NCBI GenBank assembly: GCA_012719125.1 | Contig: JAAYAY010000179.1 | Coordinates: 1 to 64,000, forward strand | Origin: Planctomycetaceae bacterium | GTDB lineage: Bacteria > Planctomycetota > Planctomycetia > Pirellulales > Thermoguttaceae | Direction: 5' to 3' | Length of the DNA: 64,000 nucleotides | In this document: in pieces, positions 17,579 to 26,146 of the stretch | Layout: the number at the start of each line of letters is the position of its first letter | Numbering within the stretch: the first letter of the stretch is position 1 | Notes under the pieces: model-generated | The model's input: the letters and a program-made list of their open reading frames with translations, nothing else | Databases searched by the model: none | Told to the model about the DNA's origin: nothing | Program-made: the position numbers and the translations under genes

Positions 17579-18526
17579 ATGTCACCGCAAGCCGCCCTGA
17601 ACAGCGACGTCTTCCGCATCTATGTGGCCCTGCTGGTCGGCATCCTGGCCGTAGCGGGCGTCCTGATCGCCGGACTGAAGTACGGCCTGAAGCGCAACGT
17701 CGATCACGCGGTGAGATCCTACCGCGGATGGCTGATGATGATCCCGGCCGTCCTGCTCTGCATCTTCCTGGACCGGATCACCACCATTGTCTTCTTCACC
17801 GTACTGGCCGTCTTCGCATTCAAGGAATATGCCCGGGCGACCGGCCTGTATTCCGACTGGCCCATGACGGGAGTGGTCTATTGCGGCATTAGCGCCGTGG
17901 GAATCGCGACGTTGCTCCGCGATCCGACCTACGCCGTGCCGGGATGGTATGGGATCTTCATGGCACTGCCGGTCTACGTGGTGACGGCCATCCTGCTGGT
18001 TCCGATTCTCCGCAACCGGGCGAAGGGGCAACTGCAGGCGATTGCGCTGGCTATCGTGGGATTCATCTACATCGGCTGGATGTTCGGCCATGCGGCGTTT
18101 CTGGCCAATGCCAAATACGCCTACGGCTACCTGTTCTATCTGTTCGTGGCGGTTGAAGTGAACGACGTGGCCGCCTTCACCTGCGGCAAGCTGTTCGGGC
18201 ATCGCAAGCTTCGCAGCGAAATCAGCCCCAACAAGACCTGGGGCGGCTCGATCGGCGCCTTGGGCGTATCGCTGGCGTTGCCCTGGCTCCTGCGTTTCTC
18301 GTTCCCCCACTTCGGCCCCGTGGAACTCGTCCTTGCCGGCCTGATCGTCGGCATCGGCGGCCAATTGGGCGACCTGTCGATGAGCGTGATCAAGCGCGAC
18401 GTGGGCGTCAAGGACATGGGCGCCTTGATCGAAGGCCACGGCGGCATCCTCGACCGCATCGACAGCCTGATCTACACCGCACCGCTGTTTTTCCACATGG
18501 TTCGGTACTTCCATGATCTCTACTAA
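17579..18526 (+). CDS. cdsA: Phosphatidate cytidylyltransferase
   Basis: This 315-residue membrane protein converts phosphatidic acid and CTP to CDP-diacylglycerol. It has about eight membrane helices, 'NDVAAFTCGKLFGHRKL', 'SPNKTWGGSIG', and near the C-terminus (about 270-296) the family signature S-x-I-K-R-D...K-D...GHGG-x-L-D-R-I-D. The start is three bases after the CDP-alcohol transferase stop, so the two are translated from one transcript and presumably share the intermediate. Confidence 0.95.
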   Translation: MSPQAALNSDVFRIYVALLVGILAVAGVLIAGLKYGLKRNVDHAVRSYRGWLMMIPAVLLCIFLDRITTIVFFTVLAVFAFKEYARATGLYSDWPMTGVVYCGISAVGIATLLRDPTYAVPGWYGIFMALPVYVVTAILLVPILRNRAKGQLQAIALAIVGFIYIGWMFGHAAFLANAKYAYGYLFYLFVAVEVNDVAAFTCGKLFGHRKLRSEISPNKTWGGSIGALGVSLALPWLLRFSFPHFGPVELVLAGLIVGIGGQLGDLSMSVIKRDVGVKDMGALIEGHGGILDRIDSLIYTAPLFFHMVRYFHDLY

Positions 18527-18688
18527 ATCCGAAATACGAAACACGAAATCCGAAACAAACTCAAAGCCTGAATTCCAAATGTCTCAAACCAGACGAAAAG
18601 ACTCGCGCCGACACGCACGGTTTGTTTCGAACCTTTGTTCTTCGGATTTTGGGTTTGTTTCGGATTTGGTGCTTCGCATTTCGGATTT
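18525..18688. repeat. Long inverted repeat, AAATCCGAAATACGAAAC type (copy A)
   Basis: The left arm 18525-18565 begins AAATCCGAAATACGAAACAC and overlaps the cdsA stop codon. The right arm 18648-18688 is its reverse complement at 37 of 41 positions, with 82 bases between. A second pair of arms of the same family lies at 22680-22720 and 23022-23049. Directly after it, 18692-18703 and 18705-18716 form a near-perfect 12-bp palindrome (AGATGCGC ... GCGCATCT). Confidence 0.85.
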
Positions 18689-18756
18689 CAGAGATGCGCG
18701 CACGGTGTGCGCATCTGGTCACGAAAGACTCTGACTTCTTCGCTCTGCAACCTCCC

Positions 18757-19410
18757 ATGGATCCGTGGCTTTACGACACTGCCGAAGACCTCGATCAGAC
18801 GCTCATCGAGCGGCTGCGACGCTTTCCGCGGAAGCCGGATATGCTCGTCTATGGTGCCCGCTCGGTGGCGGCTCTGGCGATGCGGGCGTCGATGGGGATC
18901 TATCATCGCCTGCAGGTGACGGGGCGGGAGAACTTGCCTCGCGAAGGTTCCTTTGTCCTTGTCGCCAATCACGCGAGCCACCTCGACACCCTGGCGATCC
19001 TCTCGGCCATGCCGCTCAAGAAGCTCCACCGCATCTTTCCGGCCGCGGCCAAGGACTTCTTCTTCGTGAGCGTTCCGCGACTGGCGATCGCTTCGATCGT
19101 CGTCAACGCGCTCCCCTTCGATCGGAAGGCCAACATCCGTCAGAGTCTGAGCCTTTGTCAGGGCCTGCTCGAGAATCCGGGCAACGTACTCCTGCTGTTC
19201 CGGGAGAGAACCCGCACGACCAGCGGCGAAATGAACGAGTTCAAACCGGGGATCGGCTTGCTCCTGGCCGGCGCCCCGTGGCCGGTCGTGCCCTGCTATG
19301 TCGACGGCGCGTATCGCGCCTGGCCCAAAGGGAAACGGTTTCCCCGACCCTATCGCGTGCGGTTGGCCATCGGCCCGCCCCGCGATTATTCCCATCTGAA
19401 ACGGGGCTAA
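18757..19410 (+). CDS. 1-acyl-glycerol-3-phosphate acyltransferase-like (PlsC family) protein
   Basis: ATG 18757 gives 217 residues. The acyltransferase block I 'NHASHLD' (His72...Asp77, the HX4D catalytic pair) lies at about 71-77. Block III reads 'FRERTRTTSGEMNEFKPG' where most PlsC proteins have FPEGTRS, so the Gly of EGTR is Arg while Glu is kept. 'PWPVVPCYVDGAYRAWPKG' is block IV. It completes a phospholipid set with CdsA and the CDP-alcohol transferase. Its stop overlaps the stop of the convergent gene at 19407 by three bases. Confidence 0.85.
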   Translation: MDPWLYDTAEDLDQTLIERLRRFPRKPDMLVYGARSVAALAMRASMGIYHRLQVTGRENLPREGSFVLVANHASHLDTLAILSAMPLKKLHRIFPAAAKDFFFVSVPRLAIASIVVNALPFDRKANIRQSLSLCQGLLENPGNVLLLFRERTRTTSGEMNEFKPGIGLLLAGAPWPVVPCYVDGAYRAWPKGKRFPRPYRVRLAIGPPRDYSHLKRG

Positions 19411-20666
19411 TGCGGCTGGGCGTCGATCAGCATGTTGGTGTTGTTGGCGACCGGCATGAGCGGCGTGTAAGGATCGTTGATCTCGCAGCTTGCCTGACGT
19501 CCGGGGTACCAGACCAATCGCAGGAAGACACCCCAACTCTCGCGTTCCTGGCCGGTCGTGCCGCCGTCCTGCGGTGCGAGGTAGGTGAAGGAATTCTCCA
19601 GGGCCCAACTGGTTCCCAGGGGCACCGTGGCGTCGGCCCCGAACACGCCGTCGCCTTGGCCGGTGAAGCCGGCCCAGACCCGCCCGATTCCACCGCCCGT
19701 GAAGTAGCGGCGGTAGAACAGAGAGTAGATGTCCATCGGAGCAAGATCGACTTCGGTGATGATCTGATTGATCCCGGGCACGACCATGCGGTCGTCGGTA
19801 GCGCCGAACGTCCCGAAGAATCCGAAATCGCGACAACCGGGCTGCGAGAAGGCCGCTTCCATGCGGATTTGGCCCGTCGTGGCGTCACCGCGATAGGAGT
19901 CTCGCATCAAGTCGTAGACGACGCCCCACTGGATTCCACCGCACAGGGCTCGGCGGAAAATACCGGCCGTGAAGAAAACCTGGTCACGATGATCCTTCGA
20001 GAACAGGTCGACCACCTGGTCGCCGGTGAAGTTGCTGTGAACGACTCCCACGCCGACCTGATAGCCCAGGCACCAGGGATCGCCCAGGGGCGAACCCCAG
20101 TTCATCCCGTAGTTGAAACCGAAATTGCCGTTGCGTCCCAAGTCGGTTGGGCCTTTGAAGCCGTGCACGCCGCCAAAATAGTTGAGGTTCGTGACGACGT
20201 GGGCGAGGGCCCCGAAGAAGGCATCGCCAAACGCCCCGCAGTCATAGCAGTCGCCGCACCCGCCGCAGGCCAGGCCGTCTCCGCAACCCCCGGCCCCGCA
20301 GGCCATGCCCGGGCCGCAGGCCAGGCCGCACGAGCCGTCCGATCCGCAACCGGCGATCTCGTCGCCCATCACGGGCGGTCCCACTTCGATCGGCATTTCG
20401 TCGGCCATGACGGCGGCCGCCGAGCCGTTGGAAACGGTCCGAACCTTGGCGCCAAACTCTCCTGCCCGATACGGCGACCAGTTGGCCTGCTGGTGCGGCG
20501 CCTGGGAAGATCCCTTCTTGAGCACCCGATGTTTCCAGACAGTCCGTGAGCTGCCCTCCTGCCCGCTGCCAAGAAGGGCGGTTTGGGCGCAAACCGTGAC
20601 ACTCAGAGTTCCCAGGAGCATCATGCTCAAGGCAAGCGTGCTGACATTCCGAGTCAACCGTCTCAT
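19407..20666 (-). CDS. Exported beta-barrel-like protein, DUF6666 type
   Basis: The start at 20666 (GAGG nine bases upstream) gives 419 residues with a signal peptide ending in VCAQ. Residues about 100-140 are an unusual Cys/Gly-rich run (CGSDGSCGLACGPGMACGAG and further CG repeats, about ten Cys). The C-terminal 280 residues show alternating aromatic/polar strands with 'NFGFNYGMNWGSPLGD', 'GYQVGVGVVHSNF' and a final 'FLRLVWYPGRQ', as in planctomycete outer-membrane barrels annotated DUF6666. Role unknown. Confidence 0.75.
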   Translation of the reverse strand: MRRLTRNVSTLALSMMLLGTLSVTVCAQTALLGSGQEGSSRTVWKHRVLKKGSSQAPHQQANWSPYRAGEFGAKVRTVSNGSAAAVMADEMPIEVGPPVMGDEIAGCGSDGSCGLACGPGMACGAGGCGDGLACGGCGDCYDCGAFGDAFFGALAHVVTNLNYFGGVHGFKGPTDLGRNGNFGFNYGMNWGSPLGDPWCLGYQVGVGVVHSNFTGDQVVDLFSKDHRDQVFFTAGIFRRALCGGIQWGVVYDLMRDSYRGDATTGQIRMEAAFSQPGCRDFGFFGTFGATDDRMVVPGINQIITEVDLAPMDIYSLFYRRYFTGGGIGRVWAGFTGQGDGVFGADATVPLGTSWALENSFTYLAPQDGGTTGQERESWGVFLRLVWYPGRQASCEINDPYTPLMPVANNTNMLIDAQPH

Positions 20667-20938
20667 CAGGAGTACCTCAGTTCGGGGGGGCATCGTCGCT
20701 CCGTTGCCGAGCGCACTGAAACGCCCGGCAGCGACATTATCGGAATCCCCAAACCGGAACTTTCAGGATAATCCGAAAATTCTACGATTTCAGAAAAGTC
20801 GACGCAGATGCCCCAGAATAACAGCTTCCTGGAGGTGCGTGTGGGATAGCGGCGATCGGTCCAGGTCAAGCTCGCGCGGACGCGTGCAACCGGCAAGCTG
20901 GCCGAGACCGATCCCGGTGAATTCGCCGCCCGACAGAC

Positions 20939-21412
20939 TCAACCTTCCGTCTGACAGATGTTCGGTCTGAGCTTCAGAATCTGCCGAGCAAACTCATCCG
21001 CCGGGTTGCGATAGGCGTCGGTGAGCCAGTGGTGTCTCCCTTCGCGATCGTGAAGATACCAGCGATGGGACGCGCCGTCCCGGCGTTTCTCGATGCGGAC
21101 GAGATCGTCGAGCCGCAGCCTGAAGGAGTCTCCCCGTTCTGGGACCGGACAGACGCATTCGACAAGCTCGTCGTCCAGCAGACAGACAAAGGTCTCGTTG
21201 TGCCGAATCTTGGCCATGGCCGCGGAGGAAACCAGGAGGCCCACCGCAATTTCCGCCCCCAGAAACTCCAACCCAAACGGAAGATTCTCCGTCCAAACGA
21301 CGCGGAAGAAGAAGACCTGGAAACAGCCGATCACGATGACGGTCAACCCCAGCCAGAGCAACAACGAGACGCCTTCAGCCAGACTACTTTTCGAGTGTTT
21401 CAGAGTCTTCAT
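20939..21412 (-). CDS. Hypothetical two-helix membrane protein (157 aa)
   Basis: Two hydrophobic helices lie at about 17-36 and 48-65, followed by a soluble C-terminal domain with 'DDELVECVCPVPERGDSF' and 'DLVRIEKRRDG' and strands ending in 'WYLHDREGRHHWLTD'. The strand pattern recalls small PH-like domains of bacterial membrane proteins, which is only a suggestion. No strong ribosome site is visible. It lies between the DUF6666-type gene and pheS, on the opposite strand to pheS. Confidence 0.6.
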   Translation of the reverse strand: MKTLKHSKSSLAEGVSLLLWLGLTVIVIGCFQVFFFRVVWTENLPFGLEFLGAEIAVGLLVSSAAMAKIRHNETFVCLLDDELVECVCPVPERGDSFRLRLDDLVRIEKRRDGASHRWYLHDREGRHHWLTDAYRNPADEFARQILKLRPNICQTEG

Positions 21413-21543
21413 ACCGAGTTCCGATCTGGGGGGGATAGACTTTCAACATACCGCAAATGGCCGTGACCGTGCAAACCGAGATATCAGCCTTGCAGAAGGC
21501 ATGATTCCACCCGGACGCGGGGCGTGATATTCCCCCGGTCCGC

Positions 21544-21573
21544 TTGACGGACCGACTTCGCGTCGTGTATTAC
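21544..21573 (+). promoter_or_regulatory. Candidate sigma-70 promoter of pheS
   Basis: TTGACG (21544-21549) and TATTAC (21568-21573) are separated by 18 bases and lie about 50 bases before the pheS start. The match is moderate; no T-box or attenuator-like leader was seen. Confidence 0.3.
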
Positions 21574-21624
21574 TACAAAATTCGGCACTATTTGATGAAG
21601 ATCCTACTGCGGGAGGTTTTCTCC

Positions 21625-22641
21625 GTGGATGAGATTCGGAAGCAGTTTCTGGCTGATCTTGCGGCAGCCAAGTCGCCTCAGGAGGTGGAGGAGGTACGGA
21701 TCAAGTACCTCGGCCGCAAAGGCCTGATCACCCTGTTGGCGAAAAACACCGACTTCAGCCAACTGAGCCCCGACCAGAAACGCGATTTCGGCAAGCAACT
21801 CAATGAGTTGAAAGGACTTGCCACCGAGAAGCTCGCGGAAGCGGCCTCGGCAGCCAAATCGGGCCAGACGGCCAAGAAGGGGCCCGATCTCGACCTGACG
21901 CTCCCCGGCACCGGCCACTCCCTCGGCTCCCTCCATCCGATCACGCTTGTGCAGATGGAACTCGAAGACATCTTCGAGGGCATGGGCTTCATGGTTCTTG
22001 TGGGACCCGACGTGGAGACGGAGCACTATAACTTCGACGCCCTCAACATCCCCGGCGATCACCCGGCCCGCGACATGCAGGACACCTTCTGGTTGACGAA
22101 CGGCATGTTGATGAAGACCCACACGTCGGCCAACCAGGTGCGAACCTTGGAGAAGTTCGGTGCCCCCCTGCGGGCGATCTTCCCGGGACGCTGTTTCCGC
22201 TACGAGGCCATGGACCCCAGTCACGAGACGACCTTCTATCAATGCGAAGGACTGGTCGTCGACCGCGACATCTCCGTCGCCAACCTGATTGCCACCATGA
22301 AGGCCCTGCTTGGCGAGATCTTCCACCGCGACGCCACCGTACGCTTGCGGCCCGGATTCTTCCCCTTCGTCGAACCGGGATTCGAGCTCGATCTGCAGTG
22401 CCTCCTCTGCGGCGGCAAGGGATGCTCGACTTGCGGCGACGGGTGGATCGAACTGATCCCCTGCGGCCTGGTCCACCCCCGCGTCCTCGAGTTCGGTGGA
22501 ATCGACACGAGCAAATACAGCGGATTTGCCTTCGGCCTGGGCCTCACCCGCCTGGCCATGATGAAATACGGCGTTCAAGATATCCGCCGCTTCAATTCGG
22601 GCGACATCCGCTTCTGCAGCCAATTCCCCGCCGCCGTATAA
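21625..22641 (+). CDS. pheS: Phenylalanyl-tRNA synthetase alpha subunit
   Basis: GTG 21625 is preceded by GGGAGG eight bases upstream and gives 338 residues, the usual PheS length. The N-terminal coiled arm (residues 1-85) includes 'YLGRKGLITLL'. Class II motifs follow: 'DTFWLTNGMLMKTHTS', 'CFRYEAMDPSHETTFYQCEG' (motif 2) and 'GFAFGLGLTRLAMMKYG' (motif 3). A four-Cys cluster CLLC-GGKGC-STC near residues 258-270 may bind zinc, as in some PheS proteins. It pairs with PheT, whose gene lies 463 bases downstream, an unusually long gap. Confidence 0.96.
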   Translation: MDEIRKQFLADLAAAKSPQEVEEVRIKYLGRKGLITLLAKNTDFSQLSPDQKRDFGKQLNELKGLATEKLAEAASAAKSGQTAKKGPDLDLTLPGTGHSLGSLHPITLVQMELEDIFEGMGFMVLVGPDVETEHYNFDALNIPGDHPARDMQDTFWLTNGMLMKTHTSANQVRTLEKFGAPLRAIFPGRCFRYEAMDPSHETTFYQCEGLVVDRDISVANLIATMKALLGEIFHRDATVRLRPGFFPFVEPGFELDLQCLLCGGKGCSTCGDGWIELIPCGLVHPRVLEFGGIDTSKYSGFAFGLGLTRLAMMKYGVQDIRRFNSGDIRFCSQFPAAV

Positions 22642-22679
22642 AGGATTTCGCAACTCGCTTTGCAGGGCGTCAAGCGAGG

Positions 22680-23049
22680 AAATCCGAAATCCGAAGCTCG
22701 AAATACGAAACAAACCCCAATGAAGAAATCTGAATGCACCAAACGGCAGCGAGTCGAGACGATTTGCGTCTCCCCTGGCTATCCATTTGAACATCGCCAC
22801 GTCGGAGTGGTGCAGGGAAACGAGACCTTCGCGGCAGACTCGTTTAACCCGCTGCCGTAGGCGAGGATTACTAACCATCCCAAAGCGGCCTGGAGTTGGC
22901 CAGCGGCCTCGCCTACGGCAGCGGGTTAAACGAACGCTCTGCTGGGACTTGCGTTCACCGGCTTTGGCCAAAGTGGCGCTGTCCGACTACGGCAAGTTTC
23001 GCGCCTTTGTGTTCTCCCGATTTTGAGTTTGTTTCGGATTTCGTGCTTC
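22680..23049. repeat. Long inverted repeat, AAATCCGAAATACGAAAC type (copy B)
   Basis: The left arm 22680-22720 (starting AAATCCGAAATCCGAAGCTC) pairs with 23022-23049 (TTTGAGTTTGTTTCGG...) with about four mismatches over 28 bases. It belongs to the family seen at 18525-18688. The right arm is shorter, as if truncated. It fills the space between pheS and pheT. Confidence 0.8.
22841..22932. repeat. Nested perfect 26-bp inverted repeat
   Basis: 22841-22866 (beginning CGTTTAACCCGCTGCCGTAG) and 22907-22932 are perfect reverse complements, 40 bases apart. The loop itself contains the smaller GGCC...GGCC palindrome. It lies wholly inside the copy B repeat between pheS and pheT and could form a stable cruciform or RNA hairpin. 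Confidence 0.85.
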
Positions 23050-23104
23050 ACACCGTGAGGTTTGCCAACATCTCATAGCTCGCGTCCCTTCCTGGAGTTT
23101 CCTC

Positions 23105-25510
23105 GTGAAAATCTCGCTCGACTGGATTTCCGATTTCGTTGACCTCTCCGACCTCGAACCGGAGGCGATTGCCGACCGTCTCACCCTGGCCACGGCCGAG
23201 GTGGAAGGTTTTGAGGTGATTCGTCGATCGGTTGCCGGCGTGCTGGTGGCCGAAGTCCTGTCGGTCGAGTCGATCGTGAGCCCCGATGAAGCGGCCCAGG
23301 GCAAAACGCTGGCTGTGGTTCAGGTCGACTGCGGCAGGAAGAAATTCCAGACGGTCTGCGGCGCCCCAAACGTCCGTCAGGGTATGAAGGCCGCCTTCGC
23401 CCCGGCCGGCGTGATTCTGGCCGAGAATACGAAGATCGAGGCAACCGAACTGCGCGGTCGCAAGAGTGAGGGCGTGTTGTGCTCGGCCGCCGAACTGGGG
23501 ATGAGCCGCTGGCACGAAGTGCTGCTCGAACTGCCGAACGAACTGGAAGCGGGGACTCCGCTGGCCGATCTGATTCCGGCCGAGGATGTGCTGATCGAAA
23601 TCGACAACAAGAGCCTCACGCACCGCCCCGATCTCTGGGGGCACTACGGCTTCGCCCGCGAGTTCGCAGCCATCTTCCAGCGTCCGCTCAGGGCCCTACC
23701 GGTGGTCGACGTGGCGGCCTATGACGATCTGCCCGAGTATCTCCTCTCGGTCGAGGATCTCGAGAACTGTCCCTGCTATGCCTGCATTGAGTTCGAGTGC
23801 AAGGCCACAATCCCGTCGCCGGTCGTCATGCAGCGCCGTCTCCACGCCTTGGGCCAGCGAACCATGAACTTGTCGGTCGACGTGACCAACTACGTCATGC
23901 TCGAACTGGGCCAGCCGACCCATGCCTTTGACGGCGATCGGGTTACGGCCATCCGCGTGGCTCCCATGGGGAAAGAGGGCACGTTCACCACCCTCGACGG
24001 CCAGGCCCGCAACATGCTCCCCGACGATCTCCTCATCTGGAACGCCAACGAGCCGGTCGCCCTCGCAGGCGTCATGGGCGGCCTGAATAGCGAGGTCGAG
24101 CAGTCGACGACCAAGCTTCTGCTGGAAAGTGCCAACTTCAAGGCCGCACGAGTGAGACGCACCTCGGTTCGGCTCGACCTGAGAACCGAGTCGGCTCAGC
24201 GGTTCGAGAAGACCCAGCCGCCCGTCAACGCCAAACAGGGAATCGCGCGGATACTCAAGCTGATCGAGGAGGCGGGCGCCGAGCCCAAGGCCATCAGCCG
24301 GATGACCGTGGCCGGCGATCTCAAAGAGGGATACCGGCCGGTCAAGCTGGCGCCGGGCAGCCTGGCGACGATGGCCGGCGTCGACATTCCGGCGGAAGAG
24401 GTGCTGGGCATCCTGCGGAGGCTCGAATTCCAGGCCGAACTGGCCGCCGACGGAACGCTCAAGGTTGGCGTCCCGCCCCATCGGAGCGAAAAGGATATCT
24501 CCATCCCCCAGGACATCGCCGAGGAAGTGCTCCGCGTCTACGGCTACGGCCGGATTGTGCCGCGAATGCCCGAGATGCCCCTGAAGCCGCTCTTGGCCAA
24601 CAAGTCGCTGCGGCTGGAACACAAGGCCCGGCGGTTGCTGGCGGCCGGACACCATTTCGCCGAAGTCCACACCTACGGCTGGACCGACGACAACTGGATC
24701 GCCAAGCTCGGATTCGAGCCGCAGGGGGCCCTGGCGTTCGCCAATCCGATCGCGCAGCAGTATCGTTTGCTCCGCACCACCCTGGTGCCCAACCTGCTGG
24801 CACTGGTCGACGTCAACCATACCCATCGCGACGCGTTTCGCTTGTTCGAGTTGGGACGGACGTACCAGAAAGCGAAGGACGGCTGCCGCGAGACGCTGCG
24901 GCTCGGCGGAATCAGCTATCAGCAGTCAAACCAGCCTCCACTGGAAGAGCACCTCCGTGCAATCAAGGGAGTGATCGAGGACCTGGGGCGGATGATCGGC
25001 GGCAAGCCGTTCTCATTCGTTCCGGCCGACGCAGCCCAATTTCCTTGGCAAGTGCCGGGCTACTGGGTGGCCGTTGGTTGCGGCGACCAGACTGTCGGCG
25101 GCCTAGGGGTCCTGGCCGGCGGTGTGCTCGAAGCCGTGGCCCCGGACGGCGGCCAGGTCGTGTGGTTTGAACTTGAATTCGACCGCCTGGACGGTTCGGT
25201 CTTCCCTGTGGTCCAGTATGAAGCTCCGCCGCGTTATCCCGGCTCCTGGCAGGACTTCTCCCTCGTCTGGGACCTGGATCGAGGCTTCGCCGCGTTGGAA
25301 GACGTCCTTGCCCGCTTCAGCCATCCGCTGTTGACCGGGCGAGAGTTCGTCACCTCCTATAAAGGAAAGGGGCTCCCCCAAGGCAAGGCAAGCTATTCCT
25401 ACCGATTCTGGATCGGCGCCGCCGATCACACCCTTGCGAGTGAGGAGATCGAAGACTTTCGCAAGGCCGTCCTGGGATTTCTCACGCAACGCGATATCGC
25501 GCTGCGATAG
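23105..25510 (+). CDS. pheT: Phenylalanyl-tRNA synthetase beta subunit
   Basis: The 801-residue product starts 'MKISLDWISDFVDLS', typical of PheT. A tRNA-binding OB domain spans about 40-150 ('VCGAPNVRQGMKAAFAPAGV'), B3/4 editing domain about 210-390, B5 about 400-475 ending in 'EEVLRVYGYGRI', the class II-like catalytic core 480-700, and the C-terminal anticodon-binding FDX-ACB domain from about 710 ('RYPGSWQDFSLVWD'). It forms the (alpha-beta)2 enzyme with PheS. A short spacer with 'TTTCCTGGAGTTTCCTCGTG' supplies the ribosome site. Confidence 0.96.
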   Translation: MKISLDWISDFVDLSDLEPEAIADRLTLATAEVEGFEVIRRSVAGVLVAEVLSVESIVSPDEAAQGKTLAVVQVDCGRKKFQTVCGAPNVRQGMKAAFAPAGVILAENTKIEATELRGRKSEGVLCSAAELGMSRWHEVLLELPNELEAGTPLADLIPAEDVLIEIDNKSLTHRPDLWGHYGFAREFAAIFQRPLRALPVVDVAAYDDLPEYLLSVEDLENCPCYACIEFECKATIPSPVVMQRRLHALGQRTMNLSVDVTNYVMLELGQPTHAFDGDRVTAIRVAPMGKEGTFTTLDGQARNMLPDDLLIWNANEPVALAGVMGGLNSEVEQSTTKLLLESANFKAARVRRTSVRLDLRTESAQRFEKTQPPVNAKQGIARILKLIEEAGAEPKAISRMTVAGDLKEGYRPVKLAPGSLATMAGVDIPAEEVLGILRRLEFQAELAADGTLKVGVPPHRSEKDISIPQDIAEEVLRVYGYGRIVPRMPEMPLKPLLANKSLRLEHKARRLLAAGHHFAEVHTYGWTDDNWIAKLGFEPQGALAFANPIAQQYRLLRTTLVPNLLALVDVNHTHRDAFRLFELGRTYQKAKDGCRETLRLGGISYQQSNQPPLEEHLRAIKGVIEDLGRMIGGKPFSFVPADAAQFPWQVPGYWVAVGCGDQTVGGLGVLAGGVLEAVAPDGGQVVWFELEFDRLDGSVFPVVQYEAPPRYPGSWQDFSLVWDLDRGFAALEDVLARFSHPLLTGREFVTSYKGKGLPQGKASYSYRFWIGAADHTLASEEIEDFRKAVLGFLTQRDIALR

Positions 25511-25576
25511 GGCAACGCAAAAGACGGGCGCAATACTTCAGCCCTGCTACTTCAGGCGGCTGAATAGATACAAAAA

Positions 25577-25605
25577 CGCCCCAGTCGCTCTGAGCGACTG
25601 GGGCG
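25577..25605 (-). terminator. Rho-independent terminator for the lipoprotein/DUF1559 pair
   Basis: CGCCCCAGTCGCT and AGCGACTGGGGCG form a perfect 13-bp stem around the loop CTG. On the minus strand it is followed by TTTTTG, the expected U-tract. It lies 43 bases beyond the stop of the minus-strand lipoprotein gene, and the stem may also stop readthrough from pheT. Confidence 0.78.
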
Positions 25606-25647
25606 CGAACGAATAGAGCCTTGGATTCGTCTTGACTGCACGAACAA

Positions 25648-26067
25648 TCACTTCCCCGTCTTCAAGGGAACCGCGATGTCGTTAGGGCCTTCGGCAACGT
25701 CCACGCGGATGTCGCTCATCTCGCTCCAATACTTGTCGGGAATTGCCGAGTCCGTGGTAACAGGGACGGGTTCCTCGCTGTCGCTGCCCCCTGCCTTTGG
25801 CGCCAAATAAACCGTGTACTTCCCAACCGGAAGTGGCTCCGATATGGAAAAAGTACCGTCGGATTGAATGTCGGCGGAGCCGGCCTGCCCGCTATCTACG
25901 CCGAGCAGCACGACGGCGGCGTTCGAGTAGGGTTCGTCGTCCAACGTCACTTTGCCCTTGACGGTGCCGGAGGGAATTGACTTGCCGCATCCAAACAAGA
26001 TGACGCACAAGAGAAGTCCCGCGAGCAGCCACTGACGAACCGCGCGACCCGATCGAGTGTTGACCAT
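25648..26067 (-). CDS. Lipoprotein with carboxypeptidase-regulatory-like domain
   Basis: The start at 26067 (AAGGA upstream on the minus strand) gives 139 residues; a GTG at 26092-26094 lacks a ribosome site. Lipobox LFGC sets the lipidated Cys at residue 27. The mature part 'GTVKGKVTLDDEPYSNAAVVLL' is the transthyretin-like carboxypeptidase-regulatory fold, followed by an acidic loop and 'IPDKYWSEMSDIRVDV', shared in form with the protein at 847-1326. It follows the DUF1559 gene on the minus strand by 79 bases and is probably co-transcribed. Confidence 0.82.
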   Translation of the reverse strand: MVNTRSGRAVRQWLLAGLLLCVILFGCGKSIPSGTVKGKVTLDDEPYSNAAVVLLGVDSGQAGSADIQSDGTFSISEPLPVGKYTVYLAPKAGGSDSEEPVPVTTDSAIPDKYWSEMSDIRVDVAEGPNDIAVPLKTGK

Positions 26068-26146
26068 AAAGAGATGTCCTTTCCGGTTGATCACAAGGTA
26101 ATTGACCGCCTCTCCAGTCGCCGGAGACTGCGATCGGCAGACGGTA

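Noticed and set aside
21413-21624. T-box or attenuator leader of pheS
   Set aside because: No T-box core, Phe-rich leader peptide or antiterminator hairpin is present in this stretch.
18525-23049. CRISPR-like array, because similar repeats recur
   Set aside because: The repeats are paired inverted arms with irregular spacing, no spacer ladder and no cas genes.
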